DNA of 64,000 nt from Glaciecola sp. UBA2563 (GTDB lineage: Bacteria; Pseudomonadota; Gammaproteobacteria; Enterobacterales; Alteromonadaceae), in contig DDLV01000036.1 of assembly GCA_002340325.1 (NCBI GenBank), positions 22,785-86,784 of the forward strand, given 5' to 3'. A model generated the notes under the pieces. The model was not told the origin of the DNA, did no database searches, and was given only the letters and a program-made list of their open reading frames with translations. Below, in pieces: positions 45,232 to 54,616 of the stretch (positions within the stretch are counted from its first letter, which is position 1; every line of letters begins with the position of its first letter). The position numbers and the translations under genes were made by a program.

Positions 45232-45897
45232 TTACGTTGATACAGATGCTAAAGCATTGGTGATGCTCTGTACACTCCCAACAGATGCATATTTTGCATT
45301 CATATCGTGGAGGTTTGCCGCATGGGCTTGCGGGTTGCGATCGCCACAAGCATCAAAGGGGACTAGGGTAATAAAATTGTGCTGTAAAGCATCTATCACC
45401 GTAGCCCTAACACAGCCGCTTGTTGTTAGACCAGTGATGACGGTGGTATCAACATTCTTTGACTTCAGTAGGGTAGCTAAATCAGTGTTAAAAAAACCAC
45501 TAGGTCCATGTTTCTCTATTAATGGCGTTGTTTGAAAAGAACGTAAAAGAGGATGAAGTTCGGTCCAGTGCGAGCCTCGTTGTAATATATTTAAATCAGG
45601 TAAGCGTTGCCTAAATACTCTTGCCTGTTCTGGTTCGTCATAGACGACGGAGGTAAAAAAAACCGGCCATCGTCTCGTGTTAAAAAAAGAACAAAGATGC
45701 ACGTTGGCGTCAATTTCAGCACTAAAATCTCCGCCAAGCGGACTGTCTTCACTCGCAAAACCCAGAGTCATATCAACAACAATTAATGCAGGTTTGTTGC
45801 CAGGAATCAATGCTCCCGTGCTAAGATCATTGTCATCGGCAAAGCCTTCAGAATGGAAGGCTGCGTTGTCTATTTCGGTGCCGATGTGTTTGCTCAA
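45232..45897 (-). CDS. Isochorismatase-fold hydrolase, N-carbamoylsarcosine-amidase-like
   Basis: The cysteine hydrolase triad is visible: Asp in ALIVVDMTLGF, Lys in IEKHGPSGFFNT and the nucleophile Cys in TGLTTSGCVRATVIDA. The SGCVRATVIDA and KYASVGSV segments match N-carbamoylsarcosine amidase and related amidases, which release CO2 and ammonia from N-carbamoyl compounds. That activity would follow directly on the ring opening done by the HyuA/HyuB proteins encoded upstream (6 bases away). Other isochorismatase-fold activities such as nicotinamidase are less likely in this context. Confidence 0.8.
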   Translation of the reverse strand: MSKHIGTEIDNAAFHSEGFADDNDLSTGALIPGNKPALIVVDMTLGFASEDSPLGGDFSAEIDANVHLCSFFNTRRWPVFFTSVVYDEPEQARVFRQRLPDLNILQRGSHWTELHPLLRSFQTTPLIEKHGPSGFFNTDLATLLKSKNVDTTVITGLTTSGCVRATVIDALQHNFITLVPFDACGDRNPQAHAANLHDMNAKYASVGSVQSITNALASVST

Positions 45898-45903
45898 TTG
45901 TTT

Positions 45904-47769
45904 CTAAGCTCGTGCTTTTCTGAAAACAGGTTTACTTGGGGGAGCTAAACCGGTTTGTTCCAAGCAGCTGGCTTTAATGCTGTCGATATCGCCACCAAAA
46001 TCAAACAACCCTGGCTCACCGCGCCGCTGCGCTAGTTCTTCTCTTAACTTTTCGGTTTCAGCCTCATCGACAATACCTTGTGAAATCACAACGCCATATC
46101 GCAATGCTCCCTCAACGCTAACTAAACCTCGATTAACGTCATCTAATACCTGACTGGCTGGGCGCGTAAACGGGTCTCCCCAGCCTCCGCCACCCCATGT
46201 GTTGAAGTACAGCAAGTCGCCCGCACTAACTTCAATACCATCACATTTGGCTGGCAATATTTGCTCAGAACCATCTTTACGAACTAGGATTTTAGTGCTT
46301 CTTTGACCGGGCTCTCCGCCGTTGACGCCCCACGGATAGGTTAACCATCGCTCATCATGTATGGCGATTTGTCCATCTGCCAGAAACCTATAAGCCACGC
46401 AAAGTCCGTTTCCACCGCGATGTAACCCAGCACCGCCGGAATCGGCGATAGTCTCATACTTTTCAATGCGAAGCGGAAAATACGCTTCAATAAATTCATT
46501 TGGAACGTTGGTAAAACCTGGCCATAATGAATGCCCATCAGGCCCGTCTCCGACGGGGCGTCCGGGGATACCACCAAAACCGATTTGAAACAGTTGAAAC
46601 CAATCGCCTTTCGCGTCGTAACCGGAGTAAAAAAGATGCGGAGAGTCAGAAAACCCTGCTGCGTTCATTGCTTCTGGTGCGCCTTGACCTAATAACCCAC
46701 CCATCACGTCAAATATTCTGCCAAGCGCATGCGTACGTCCAGACAAAGCAGCGGGGAAGTCTGGTTTTAGTAAGCTGCCCTGCGGTATGTGCACATCAAC
46801 TAAGTCATAAAAGCCATCGTTAAATAAAATCTGCGGATCTATCAAATTAATGGTGAATGAGCCAAAAAACATCTTGAACATTTCTTCGTTCAAATAGAAA
46901 TTAATCGAGCTCTGGGCTTGAGGATCAGTGCCTTCAAAATCAAAAATGGCTTTTTCCCCTTCACGCCACATTTTGCATCTTATTTTGTACGGGCCCATGC
47001 CAACGCCATCGTCACACACATAGTCTTCAAAAACGCGAGGCTCTTCTGGCACCAGCATATTGATTATCGCCGACATTGCGGTCTTGTTGCGTTCTAGCAT
47101 GATTTCCATCGTCGAATAAAAGATGTCATCACCAAAGCGCTCGGCAATTTCAACACAGCGTTTTGCCGCCGTGTTACACGCGGCCACCAACGCATTTAGA
47201 TCGAAACGATTCCATTGCGGTGTGCGTACGTTGTGTAAAATCAGATCTAAAATATCAGACTGGAGTTCGCCTTTTTTATACAATTTTATTGGTGGAATAC
47301 GAATACCTTCTTGATAGATACTTTCCGCTTTAATTGGTATGGAGCCGGGCACCATGCCACCGTTATCCGACATATGACCAAACATTGCAGACCATGCGAT
47401 GTGGCGATCATCTTTGAAAATCGGGACAAGCACAATCCAATCTGGCAAATGGGAAACTGCTGCATTGCACATGTAGGGATCGTTGGTCATGACAATGTCG
47501 CCTTCTTCAAGCTTGCCGTCAAATGCGTCCATAAACCCGTGAATAAAAGAGCCAAACTGACCAACGACCATTTTTCCATCTTTGTTGGCAATCATTGGGA
47601 AACAGTCACCTTGTTCTCGGATCCCAGGGCTCATAGCGGTTCGAAACAACACAGCGTCCATTTCTTCTCGTGCGTTTTTTAGCGCATTTTCGATGATATC
47701 TACGGTAACGGTATCCACCTCAACGCGACGCATTGGTGTGTTATCACTTTGAATTACTTTATTTGTCAT
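45904..47769 (-). CDS. hyuB: Hydantoinase/oxoprolinase subunit B (HyuB-like)
   Basis: This is the large partner of an ATP-dependent hydantoinase, 5-oxoprolinase or acetone-carboxylase-type enzyme. Diagnostic motifs are DAVLFRTAMSPGIREQGDCFP, GDIVMTNDPYMCNAAVSHLPD, FGHMSDNGGMVPGSIP and, near the end, GGGGWGDPFTRP. AGGAG upstream supports ATG 47769, eight bases away; the frame also opens at 47775, where spacing is too short. It lies 11 bases after hyuA. The pair would open a cyclic amide using ATP; the precise ring cannot be told from sequence alone. Confidence 0.88.
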   Translation of the reverse strand: MTNKVIQSDNTPMRRVEVDTVTVDIIENALKNAREEMDAVLFRTAMSPGIREQGDCFPMIANKDGKMVVGQFGSFIHGFMDAFDGKLEEGDIVMTNDPYMCNAAVSHLPDWIVLVPIFKDDRHIAWSAMFGHMSDNGGMVPGSIPIKAESIYQEGIRIPPIKLYKKGELQSDILDLILHNVRTPQWNRFDLNALVAACNTAAKRCVEIAERFGDDIFYSTMEIMLERNKTAMSAIINMLVPEEPRVFEDYVCDDGVGMGPYKIRCKMWREGEKAIFDFEGTDPQAQSSINFYLNEEMFKMFFGSFTINLIDPQILFNDGFYDLVDVHIPQGSLLKPDFPAALSGRTHALGRIFDVMGGLLGQGAPEAMNAAGFSDSPHLFYSGYDAKGDWFQLFQIGFGGIPGRPVGDGPDGHSLWPGFTNVPNEFIEAYFPLRIEKYETIADSGGAGLHRGGNGLCVAYRFLADGQIAIHDERWLTYPWGVNGGEPGQRSTKILVRKDGSEQILPAKCDGIEVSAGDLLYFNTWGGGGWGDPFTRPASQVLDDVNRGLVSVEGALRYGVVISQGIVDEAETEKLREELAQRRGEPGLFDFGGDIDSIKASCLEQTGLAPPSKPVFRKARA

Positions 47770-47780
47770 CGTCATAGCTC

Positions 47781-49841
47781 CTATTCCGCCGGGTTAATGA
47801 TGAGATTACCAATTGCATCAACTTCGGCACCAAATCCAGGTAGTATTAGTGAAGTAGAGTCCATTTCTACCACGATTGCGGGGCCAGAAATGTGGACGCC
47901 GACCGCGAGCTTGCTTCGATCATATACACTAGTGGTGTATGTCTCACCTTCATAATAAATCTTGGTCTTAGTCAATTCACACTGTTCAAGCGGCAATGCA
48001 TCTGATGCTAGGGTCGATGTAGGCAATTGACCCGCCATCGCTGTCGCAAGCGCTCGGATCATGACAATTTCGTGGCCGTCATCAAGCGCGAAAGTGAACA
48101 GTTGTGTATGCTCTTCATCAAATTGCTGTTTGAGAACATCCAGGCCTTTTTCAGCCAATTCTTCTTGCGTAAATTCAATTGATAATTGAAAAGCCTGACC
48201 GGTATAACGGACGTCCGCCTGAAATGTTATCGTTTGTTGAGACACATCAATGCCATCATCCGATAATGTTGTACTTGCCTGATTAGCGAGTTCTTCTAAT
48301 GCAGTAGCTAGCTCGTCTGCACAGGTGTCGGAAATTAATTTTACATAGGTTCGCGATGCTTCATCCTTCACTTCTGTTGTTGCATCCCCGTATGCACAAA
48401 GCACTCCTGGACCAGGCGGGATTATTGTAGGCCAAGCATCTGTTAAAATACCCAGCGCGTTTGCGTGCAACGGGCCAGCGCCGCCAAATCCAACTAATGC
48501 AAAATCACGAGGATCAAAGCCTTGTTCTACCGAGACAAGACGCAGCGCACCAAACATTGCTTCATTGGCAATTTTTATAATGCCCTCGGCAGCTTCCTCT
48601 ACTGTTTTGCCCATCGCGTCTGCGACCTTCTTCACAGCATTGATGGCGGCTTCTTTATTTATTGCCATCTTTCCGCCTAATTGAACGTCTGCTGGCAAAT
48701 AGCCTAGCACGACATTTGCATCACATACGGTAGGCTCCTCGCCACCTTTCATGTAGGCGGCGGGTCCCGGATCGGCACCTGCCGATTCTGGTCCAACGCG
48801 CAGCGCTTTGGTCAATTCGGGGACAAAGGCAATTGAACCTCCGCCAGCGCCAACGGTCCTTACGTCCACTGATGGCGCTCTCACAACCACATCTGCAACG
48901 CGCGTCTCACGTCTAACGCGCGCTTTAGCATTTTGTATGAGCGCAACGTCAGTCGATGTGCCGCCCATGTCAAACGTGAGAATGTTTTCATGACCAGCTA
49001 GTTTACAAAAGTGAATTGCACCGGTAACACCACCGGCGGGGCCTGACATTAACAAGTTAACTGGGTTATCAGCGGCTGCTCGAGAAGATGCAAGCCCTCC
49101 GTCTGAGCGCAATATTGATAAATGGGTATCATCACCCATTGTGTCTTCAAGCGATTTTTGTAAATTTTCAATGTAGCGAGAAACTTGCGGCCTGACATAT
49201 GAGTTTAATACCGTAGTCTCTGTGCGCTCATATTCTTGCATCTCAGGGACAACATCGCTTGAGATAGAAACAGGGATATTATCGAACACTGATTCAGCGA
49301 GTGCTTTAGCTCTGCGCTCGTGCTTGCCATTTAGGTATGCATTTATGAAGCAGATGGTCAGTGCTTCTATTTCTTCTTTTTCTTTTAGGTAATGCAGTTG
49401 TTTGAGCAAATGTCCTTCATCTAATTCTGCAACAGTTACTCCATCAGCACTCATACGCTCGCGTGCTTCAATCGTAAGTTCTAGCGGCGCTAATAGCGGC
49501 TTTTTGACATAGCTTACCCAGCCGCCTAGTCCACCCGGGCAGAATGAGCGTGCAACCTGCAATACGTGCTTGTAGCCTTCTGTTGTAATTAGGCCAACTT
49601 TTGCGCCATTCCCAGTCAAAACTGCATTGGTGGCCACGGTGGTGCCGTGCATGACACGCATAATTTGTGAAGGATCAACATTTGATTCTTCGCATATACG
49701 TGCGACACCATTAAGCACGCCGACGGATGAGTCGCTAGGCGTCGAGGGCACTTTTGCAGTAAACGTTGCGCCCGAGTTTTCATCTATTAACAACAGGTCT
49801 GTAAAAGTGCCACCTACATCCACACCTAATCTAAACCCCAT
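47781..49841 (-). CDS. hyuA: Hydantoinase/oxoprolinase subunit A (HyuA-like)
   Basis: This is the ATP-binding subunit of the HyuAB-type complex. The N-terminus has the actin/Hsp70-like phosphate motif LGVDVGGTFTDLLLID. RVMHGTTVATNAVL, LLMSGPAGGVTGAIHFCKLAG and LTFDMGGTSTDVALI follow, and GFGGAGPLHANALG is near residue 450. The length (686) is that of N-methylhydantoinase A. It lies 18 bases after the lyase gene. Phosphorylation of a carbonyl of the cyclic substrate is the expected mechanism from studied relatives. Confidence 0.9.
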   Translation of the reverse strand: MGFRLGVDVGGTFTDLLLIDENSGATFTAKVPSTPSDSSVGVLNGVARICEESNVDPSQIMRVMHGTTVATNAVLTGNGAKVGLITTEGYKHVLQVARSFCPGGLGGWVSYVKKPLLAPLELTIEARERMSADGVTVAELDEGHLLKQLHYLKEKEEIEALTICFINAYLNGKHERRAKALAESVFDNIPVSISSDVVPEMQEYERTETTVLNSYVRPQVSRYIENLQKSLEDTMGDDTHLSILRSDGGLASSRAAADNPVNLLMSGPAGGVTGAIHFCKLAGHENILTFDMGGTSTDVALIQNAKARVRRETRVADVVVRAPSVDVRTVGAGGGSIAFVPELTKALRVGPESAGADPGPAAYMKGGEEPTVCDANVVLGYLPADVQLGGKMAINKEAAINAVKKVADAMGKTVEEAAEGIIKIANEAMFGALRLVSVEQGFDPRDFALVGFGGAGPLHANALGILTDAWPTIIPPGPGVLCAYGDATTEVKDEASRTYVKLISDTCADELATALEELANQASTTLSDDGIDVSQQTITFQADVRYTGQAFQLSIEFTQEELAEKGLDVLKQQFDEEHTQLFTFALDDGHEIVMIRALATAMAGQLPTSTLASDALPLEQCELTKTKIYYEGETYTTSVYDRSKLAVGVHISGPAIVVEMDSTSLILPGFGAEVDAIGNLIINPAE

Positions 49842-49859
49842 ACCTAACCCCCTAAAGCG

Positions 49860-50798
49860 CTACGCAGCACTTTGCTTATGTTTAATTTGTTGTTCTATCC
49901 ACAGCTTCGCTTTACCGCCTTTTGCTGTGCCTGTAAGTTCAATCGCTAAATCTGATGCATGCAGTAACTTCTGCATGTCGATGCCGGTTCGAAAACCCAT
50001 TTGCTCCAGCATCATAACGACGTCTTCTGTCGCAACATTTCCACTAGCGCCTGGCGCGAATGGACAGCCGCCGAGACCCGCTATCGATGAATCAAACTGC
50101 CGTATACCGGTCTCAAGCGCTGCATAGACATTAGCGAGTCCCATAGCGCGAGTATCGTGAAAATGACATGCTAAATTGTCGCTTCCAAATGTTTCGGTGA
50201 GCGTGGTCATTAATTGTTGCACTGCTTTTGGATCTGCAGCGCCTATCGTGTCTGAAATAATCAGTTTGCTTGCACCGGCTTCATACAAACGCGTACAAAC
50301 ATCGACGACGTCACCATCGGCAATCTTGCCCTCAAAAGGGCAAGCCCAAGAAGTCGCAATGTATGCTTGTACCTTGGTGCCATCTTGATTGGCTCTGGCC
50401 AATACTTCCCTGCTAACATTGATGCTTTGCGCGGTGCTCATACGAATATTTTTTTCGTTCATCGTGTTTGATACCGCGACAACCAATGACATCAGATCGA
50501 TGCCATTTGCCAATGCTGACTCGTAGCCTCGCATATTGGGGATTAACGCATTAAAGCGTTGCGCAGATGTAGCAGGAAATTCAGAAATAAGCTGCTCAGT
50601 TCCTGCCATTGCAGGAACGGCTTTTGGGGATACAAACGCACCGATTTCAATTGAGGCAACGTTGGCATCAAGTAGTGCTTGGACAAGGCTTGCCTTTTGT
50701 GATGTTTCCAAAATCTTAGGCTGCGATTGCAATCCGTCTCTTGGGCCTACTTCATTAATCAGCACATCTCTTCCCATACCAGCTTCGATATCGGTCAT
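49860..50798 (-). CDS. Hydroxymethylglutaryl-CoA lyase family protein
   Basis: DRE-TIM aldolase of the HMG-CoA lyase type. VLINEVGPRDGLQSQ is the metal/acid-base motif with the catalytic Arg and Asp. LACHFHDTRAMGLAN has the HxH metal ligands, and GLGGCPFAPGASGNVATED contains the signature cysteine. It cleaves 3-hydroxy-3-methylglutaryl-CoA or a related beta-hydroxyacyl-CoA to acetyl-CoA (or pyruvate) and a keto acid. The ATG overlaps the stop of the CoA-transferase gene (ATGA), so the transferase product is probably its substrate, directly or after one step. Confidence 0.9.
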   Translation of the reverse strand: MTDIEAGMGRDVLINEVGPRDGLQSQPKILETSQKASLVQALLDANVASIEIGAFVSPKAVPAMAGTEQLISEFPATSAQRFNALIPNMRGYESALANGIDLMSLVVAVSNTMNEKNIRMSTAQSINVSREVLARANQDGTKVQAYIATSWACPFEGKIADGDVVDVCTRLYEAGASKLIISDTIGAADPKAVQQLMTTLTETFGSDNLACHFHDTRAMGLANVYAALETGIRQFDSSIAGLGGCPFAPGASGNVATEDVVMMLEQMGFRTGIDMQKLLHASDLAIELTGTAKGGKAKLWIEQQIKHKQSAA

Positions 50799-51994
50799 GC
50801 CACTACTCCCGCTGCTCTTAGGGCATCAATTTCTTCTTTATTTTTCCCCAACAAATTGACGAGTACGTCTTCGGTATGCTGACCTAGCGATGGACATGCA
50901 TCAAAGCTCTGATGATTGCTTCGGGATAGCTTTATCGGGTTACCTGGTCCCTTAGTCTTGCTGCCATCTGGATGCGTCAGTTCAACCACCATGTCCCGAT
51001 GAAGTACCTGTTCATCATTCAACGCTTGTGAGAATTTGTTGACAGGCGCACAGGGTATACGCGCTTGTTCAAGTTGTTCTATCCAAAACGCCGATGTATT
51101 AGTGGATAAAACTTCATTTAGCTTGCGCCCTATCATTTCCCGATGTGTCCAGCGTCCGGGTTGGCCATCCAGTTCTGGGTTATCAAACTCGGCTATCTGA
51201 ACAACGGGTTTGAGGTTTTGCCAAAAATTATCTGTTATCACTGCAATAACAATGTAGCCATCTGATGTTTTAAAGGTATCGTAGGGAACATGCACGAAAT
51301 GTGAATTTCCAATGGGGTAAGGGTCTTTACCGGATAGAAAATGCATCGTTGCCATGTAGTTTAGTAATGATATCTGGCAGTCCAGCATTGACACATCGAC
51401 ATCTTGACCAATCCCGCTTGTAGCGCGCTCGATCAGCGCTGATTGAATGCCCATCACAGCAAACATGCCACCGCCGAGGTCGCCAATTGGAATGCCTGCT
51501 CTAACTTGATTTTCTGCGTCAGAGCCAGTAATCGACATACCCCCGCCGGTCGCTTGTGCAACTTGGTCAAAGGCAGGGCGCTTGTACTTAGGCCCAGAGC
51601 TACCAAAACCAGTGATTGAACAGGTAATGATGCGCGGGTTTACTTCCTTGAGATGCTCGTAGTCAATTTTTAATCGAGTCGGGACACCTGCACCAAAGTT
51701 ATTGATAACAACATCAACTTCTTTGACTAACTCGTAAAAAAGCGCCAGCCCTTCGCTGTTTTTTAAATCAATACAGACGCTTTTTTTATTTCGATTTAAC
51801 GTGAGAAAGTATGCCCCAATTCCGTTAAGAGAATTCTCGGGATCAGATGCGAGCAGCTTTCTCGTACCTTCTCCTTTTAGCGGCTCAACTTTAATTGTCT
51901 CCGCTCCAAGGTCGGCAAGGATCATGCTGCAATAGGGGCCTGATAGCATGTGTGTCAGGTCGATTATTTTGATGCCTGCCAGGGGTTTATTCAT
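50795..51994 (-). CDS. CaiB/BaiF-family (class III) CoA-transferase
   Basis: The family start LAGIKIIDLTHMLSGPYCSMILADLGAETIKVE is present, as are VCIDLKNSEGLALFYELVKEVDVVINNF and the region DVDVSMLDCQISLL with the expected catalytic Asp. It moves CoA between carboxylic acids, usually from succinyl-CoA. In this operon it would activate the acid released by the hydantoinase/amidase steps for cleavage by the lyase. The length (399) is normal. It starts 15 bases after the TonB-receptor gene. Confidence 0.9.
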   Translation of the reverse strand: MNKPLAGIKIIDLTHMLSGPYCSMILADLGAETIKVEPLKGEGTRKLLASDPENSLNGIGAYFLTLNRNKKSVCIDLKNSEGLALFYELVKEVDVVINNFGAGVPTRLKIDYEHLKEVNPRIITCSITGFGSSGPKYKRPAFDQVAQATGGGMSITGSDAENQVRAGIPIGDLGGGMFAVMGIQSALIERATSGIGQDVDVSMLDCQISLLNYMATMHFLSGKDPYPIGNSHFVHVPYDTFKTSDGYIVIAVITDNFWQNLKPVVQIAEFDNPELDGQPGRWTHREMIGRKLNEVLSTNTSAFWIEQLEQARIPCAPVNKFSQALNDEQVLHRDMVVELTHPDGSKTKGPGNPIKLSRSNHQSFDACPSLGQHTEDVLVNLLGKNKEEIDALRAAGVVA

Positions 51995-52009
51995 TCAGTT
52001 ATCTCCTGT

Positions 52010-54604
52010 TTACTCAAATCGATAAGTAAAGTCGATGCCATAAGCAGCGAGGCTTGAAGGGTGAATAAAGGTTCCGCCAAACTCAGGTGCAGGAATAACT
52101 TCCTGCAAATATTCTTCATCAGTGATATTTCTTCCATAAACGGCAAGATTCCAATTTTCGGTATCTAAACTGATGCGTAAGTCGAGGGTAGAGTAGGCAT
52201 CACGTGTTGCATTGGTAAAATCAACGGAGTGCGGTCCCGGCGGAACACCTCCACCCAAAGTGCCAAAGAAATCCCAAATCGTCGGTACTCGTTCGCCCTG
52301 AAGCGTATGGAAGAACGTTTCGCCGATGTATTGATAATCCAAGCGGGTGGTTAGGACCATTTCAGAATTTATGCTGTATTCATGCATTGCGCCGAGTGTG
52401 AATGTTTCATCTGGTGCTTGAGGGGCTTTGTTACCGACTGACAGTGGCCGGTTTCTATTTTCCTTGATCTCAGAATCAATGAGACCGATACCACCAAAGA
52501 CGGCAAAATCATCAGTGAGCTGTGCATGAAAATCAAACTCAAGGCCTCTAATGCTTAGCTCATCGATTGTTGTGACTGCGCGTAATAATCCAAATGGACC
52601 TGCGAAAAACTCAAAGAACTGATTATCATCAACTTTTGTGTTGAAGACCGCTGCATTTATACGTAACGTGTCGTCATACCATTTTGATTTAAGTCCGAAT
52701 TCTAAGTTGGTGGTGACTTCTTTCTCGTATTCGTCCGTGACCTGAAGTTGAGCATTAACCGCATCTCCAGGAGTACCAGCACCGCTTGCGTTAAACCAGA
52801 AGTCTAATGTTCCCTGTGTTCCAATCGAGTTAAATCCGCCGCTTCTAAAGCCAACACCATAACTGGCATACAGGTTCATATCCTCGTCGACTTCATACCC
52901 TAACGTTAGCTTAGGCTGCCATTGCGCGAACGAGCGATTTCGGTCTGGGATCCCGTCGGGGTTGACACCAAATGCTGGATTGATTGGACCGGGAACGCCA
53001 TTAATTAATGTATTAATGTTTAACCCTGATGCGGAAACATTAGGCACATTATTGCTCACTTCTCTGTCTTCATAGTCATAACGAAGCGCAAACGCTAATT
53101 CTAATTTTTCGGATAAGTCATATTCAACTTGCCCAAACACTGAAAAGACTGAGGTGTCAAACGTATCATCGAACAATAGATCTGTCGGGTTGGGCCCCGC
53201 TGGGTCAACGTAGGGCTGTCGCAAAAAGCCTTGGCCTAAATCGGCACCATACGCAACAACAACATCTCGTTCGATTTGTGCAAAATAGGCACCGGCTATC
53301 CAGCGCAGTTGCGCTTCATCATCATCTGATGTGAATCTTAGCTCTCCGCTGAAATCTGATTGACTACGTTCCTGATATTGGAATCCATCACAGGCTGTGG
53401 GTGTGTATGGGCCATATACACCTGTAAATTCGACGCCAGGAGGAAATACACCAAACGGTGCAAAGAAAGGACCGAATAAGTCAGTTCTATCTGCACCACC
53501 CAGCTCGGTAGGTGCATTGTTAAGGGTCTGTCTATCTGTCTGGCATTGGCTGGTAAGTTCATAACCATAGAACGATGCTGACGTTCCATCCGATAACAAG
53601 TATTCTTCAAGGTCGTTGTATGCGAGCACACCGGTTACATCGAAGCCTTCCAAGTCCCAATCGGCTTTAACGGAAAACTCCGTTGTCTCTTGCTCGTTTT
53701 CGCCTGGGACGTTAAACGCAAATATAAAATTATGGTCGTTAACATCCGCGTTAAATGACGATGTACCAAATATGGTTTCAAAAGAGGGTAATGCAAAGGT
53801 CGCGTTAAAATTGATAGCGCCGCCAGTAACTTCGCTTCGGCTAGCGCGCATATCAAGTGTTAATGTGTCACTGGCGTACCAGTATAATCTCCCTTTAATC
53901 GATGTATCTTCGAGGTAATCGACGACATCGTCTTGCCCGGTAAAGATGTTTTCATAAAAACCATCAGTGCTTGAGTCGGCCACTGTTAGACGGCCAGAAA
54001 TATTTTCGCCCAAGCTGCCACTGACAGTGCCACTAAAGCGATGAGAGCTATTGTTACCAAGCCCTATTCTCACTGCACCTTCGGTTTCTTCCGATGGCAA
54101 CTTGGTGGTGACCAATATAGCGCCGGCAACCGCGTTTCTTCCATACAATGCGCCTTGCGGGCCTTTCAAGACTTCAATCTGTGCGACATCCAAGAGATCT
54201 TCATTAAATGCATTTGGGTTGGTCATTAAAACGCCGTCAACGACATAGGCAAACGTGGATTCCGCATCTCGAGTGGAGACAATGCCTCTAATCGTCACTT
54301 GGGTATCGCCAACATTAGCCGTATCAACAATACTGACGTTGGGGATCAGGCTGATGAAGTCGCCTGTTCGCTCAATACCCGCTGATGCAATATCTCGTTC
54401 CGATAAAGCAGTAACGGCGATGGGCACCTCTTGAATCGTTTCCGGCCGTTTACGTGAGATACTGATTATTTCTACCGATTCTTCAGGCAAAATCTCATCA
54501 GCATCATTGGTTTGTGCCAAGGCATTTTCATGAACGCCTATACTTGCAACACCTAGTGTGAATATTATTGCGCTGCTCAATTTGCTCAGGGTAAACCTAG
54601 ACAT
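52010..54604 (-). CDS. TonB-dependent outer-membrane receptor
   Basis: The signal peptide ends near NALAQTND. ESVEIISISRKRPETIQEVPIAVTALSERDI contains a TonB-box-like stretch and the start of the plug (VTIRGIVSTRDAESTFAYVVDGV, EVLKGPQGALYGRNAVAGAILVTT). A 22-strand barrel follows and ends in aromatic-terminated YGIDFTYRFE. It imports a large or scarce substrate using energy from TonB. It belongs to the IgrA/CirA-like carbohydrate/aromatic receptor type common in marine bacteria. As second gene of the sigma54-linked array it likely brings in the compound that the downstream enzymes degrade. Confidence 0.92.
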   Translation of the reverse strand: MSRFTLSKLSSAIIFTLGVASIGVHENALAQTNDADEILPEESVEIISISRKRPETIQEVPIAVTALSERDIASAGIERTGDFISLIPNVSIVDTANVGDTQVTIRGIVSTRDAESTFAYVVDGVLMTNPNAFNEDLLDVAQIEVLKGPQGALYGRNAVAGAILVTTKLPSEETEGAVRIGLGNNSSHRFSGTVSGSLGENISGRLTVADSSTDGFYENIFTGQDDVVDYLEDTSIKGRLYWYASDTLTLDMRASRSEVTGGAINFNATFALPSFETIFGTSSFNADVNDHNFIFAFNVPGENEQETTEFSVKADWDLEGFDVTGVLAYNDLEEYLLSDGTSASFYGYELTSQCQTDRQTLNNAPTELGGADRTDLFGPFFAPFGVFPPGVEFTGVYGPYTPTACDGFQYQERSQSDFSGELRFTSDDDEAQLRWIAGAYFAQIERDVVVAYGADLGQGFLRQPYVDPAGPNPTDLLFDDTFDTSVFSVFGQVEYDLSEKLELAFALRYDYEDREVSNNVPNVSASGLNINTLINGVPGPINPAFGVNPDGIPDRNRSFAQWQPKLTLGYEVDEDMNLYASYGVGFRSGGFNSIGTQGTLDFWFNASGAGTPGDAVNAQLQVTDEYEKEVTTNLEFGLKSKWYDDTLRINAAVFNTKVDDNQFFEFFAGPFGLLRAVTTIDELSIRGLEFDFHAQLTDDFAVFGGIGLIDSEIKENRNRPLSVGNKAPQAPDETFTLGAMHEYSINSEMVLTTRLDYQYIGETFFHTLQGERVPTIWDFFGTLGGGVPPGPHSVDFTNATRDAYSTLDLRISLDTENWNLAVYGRNITDEEYLQEVIPAPEFGGTFIHPSSLAAYGIDFTYRFE

Positions 54605-54616
54605 CGAACTCTCCCA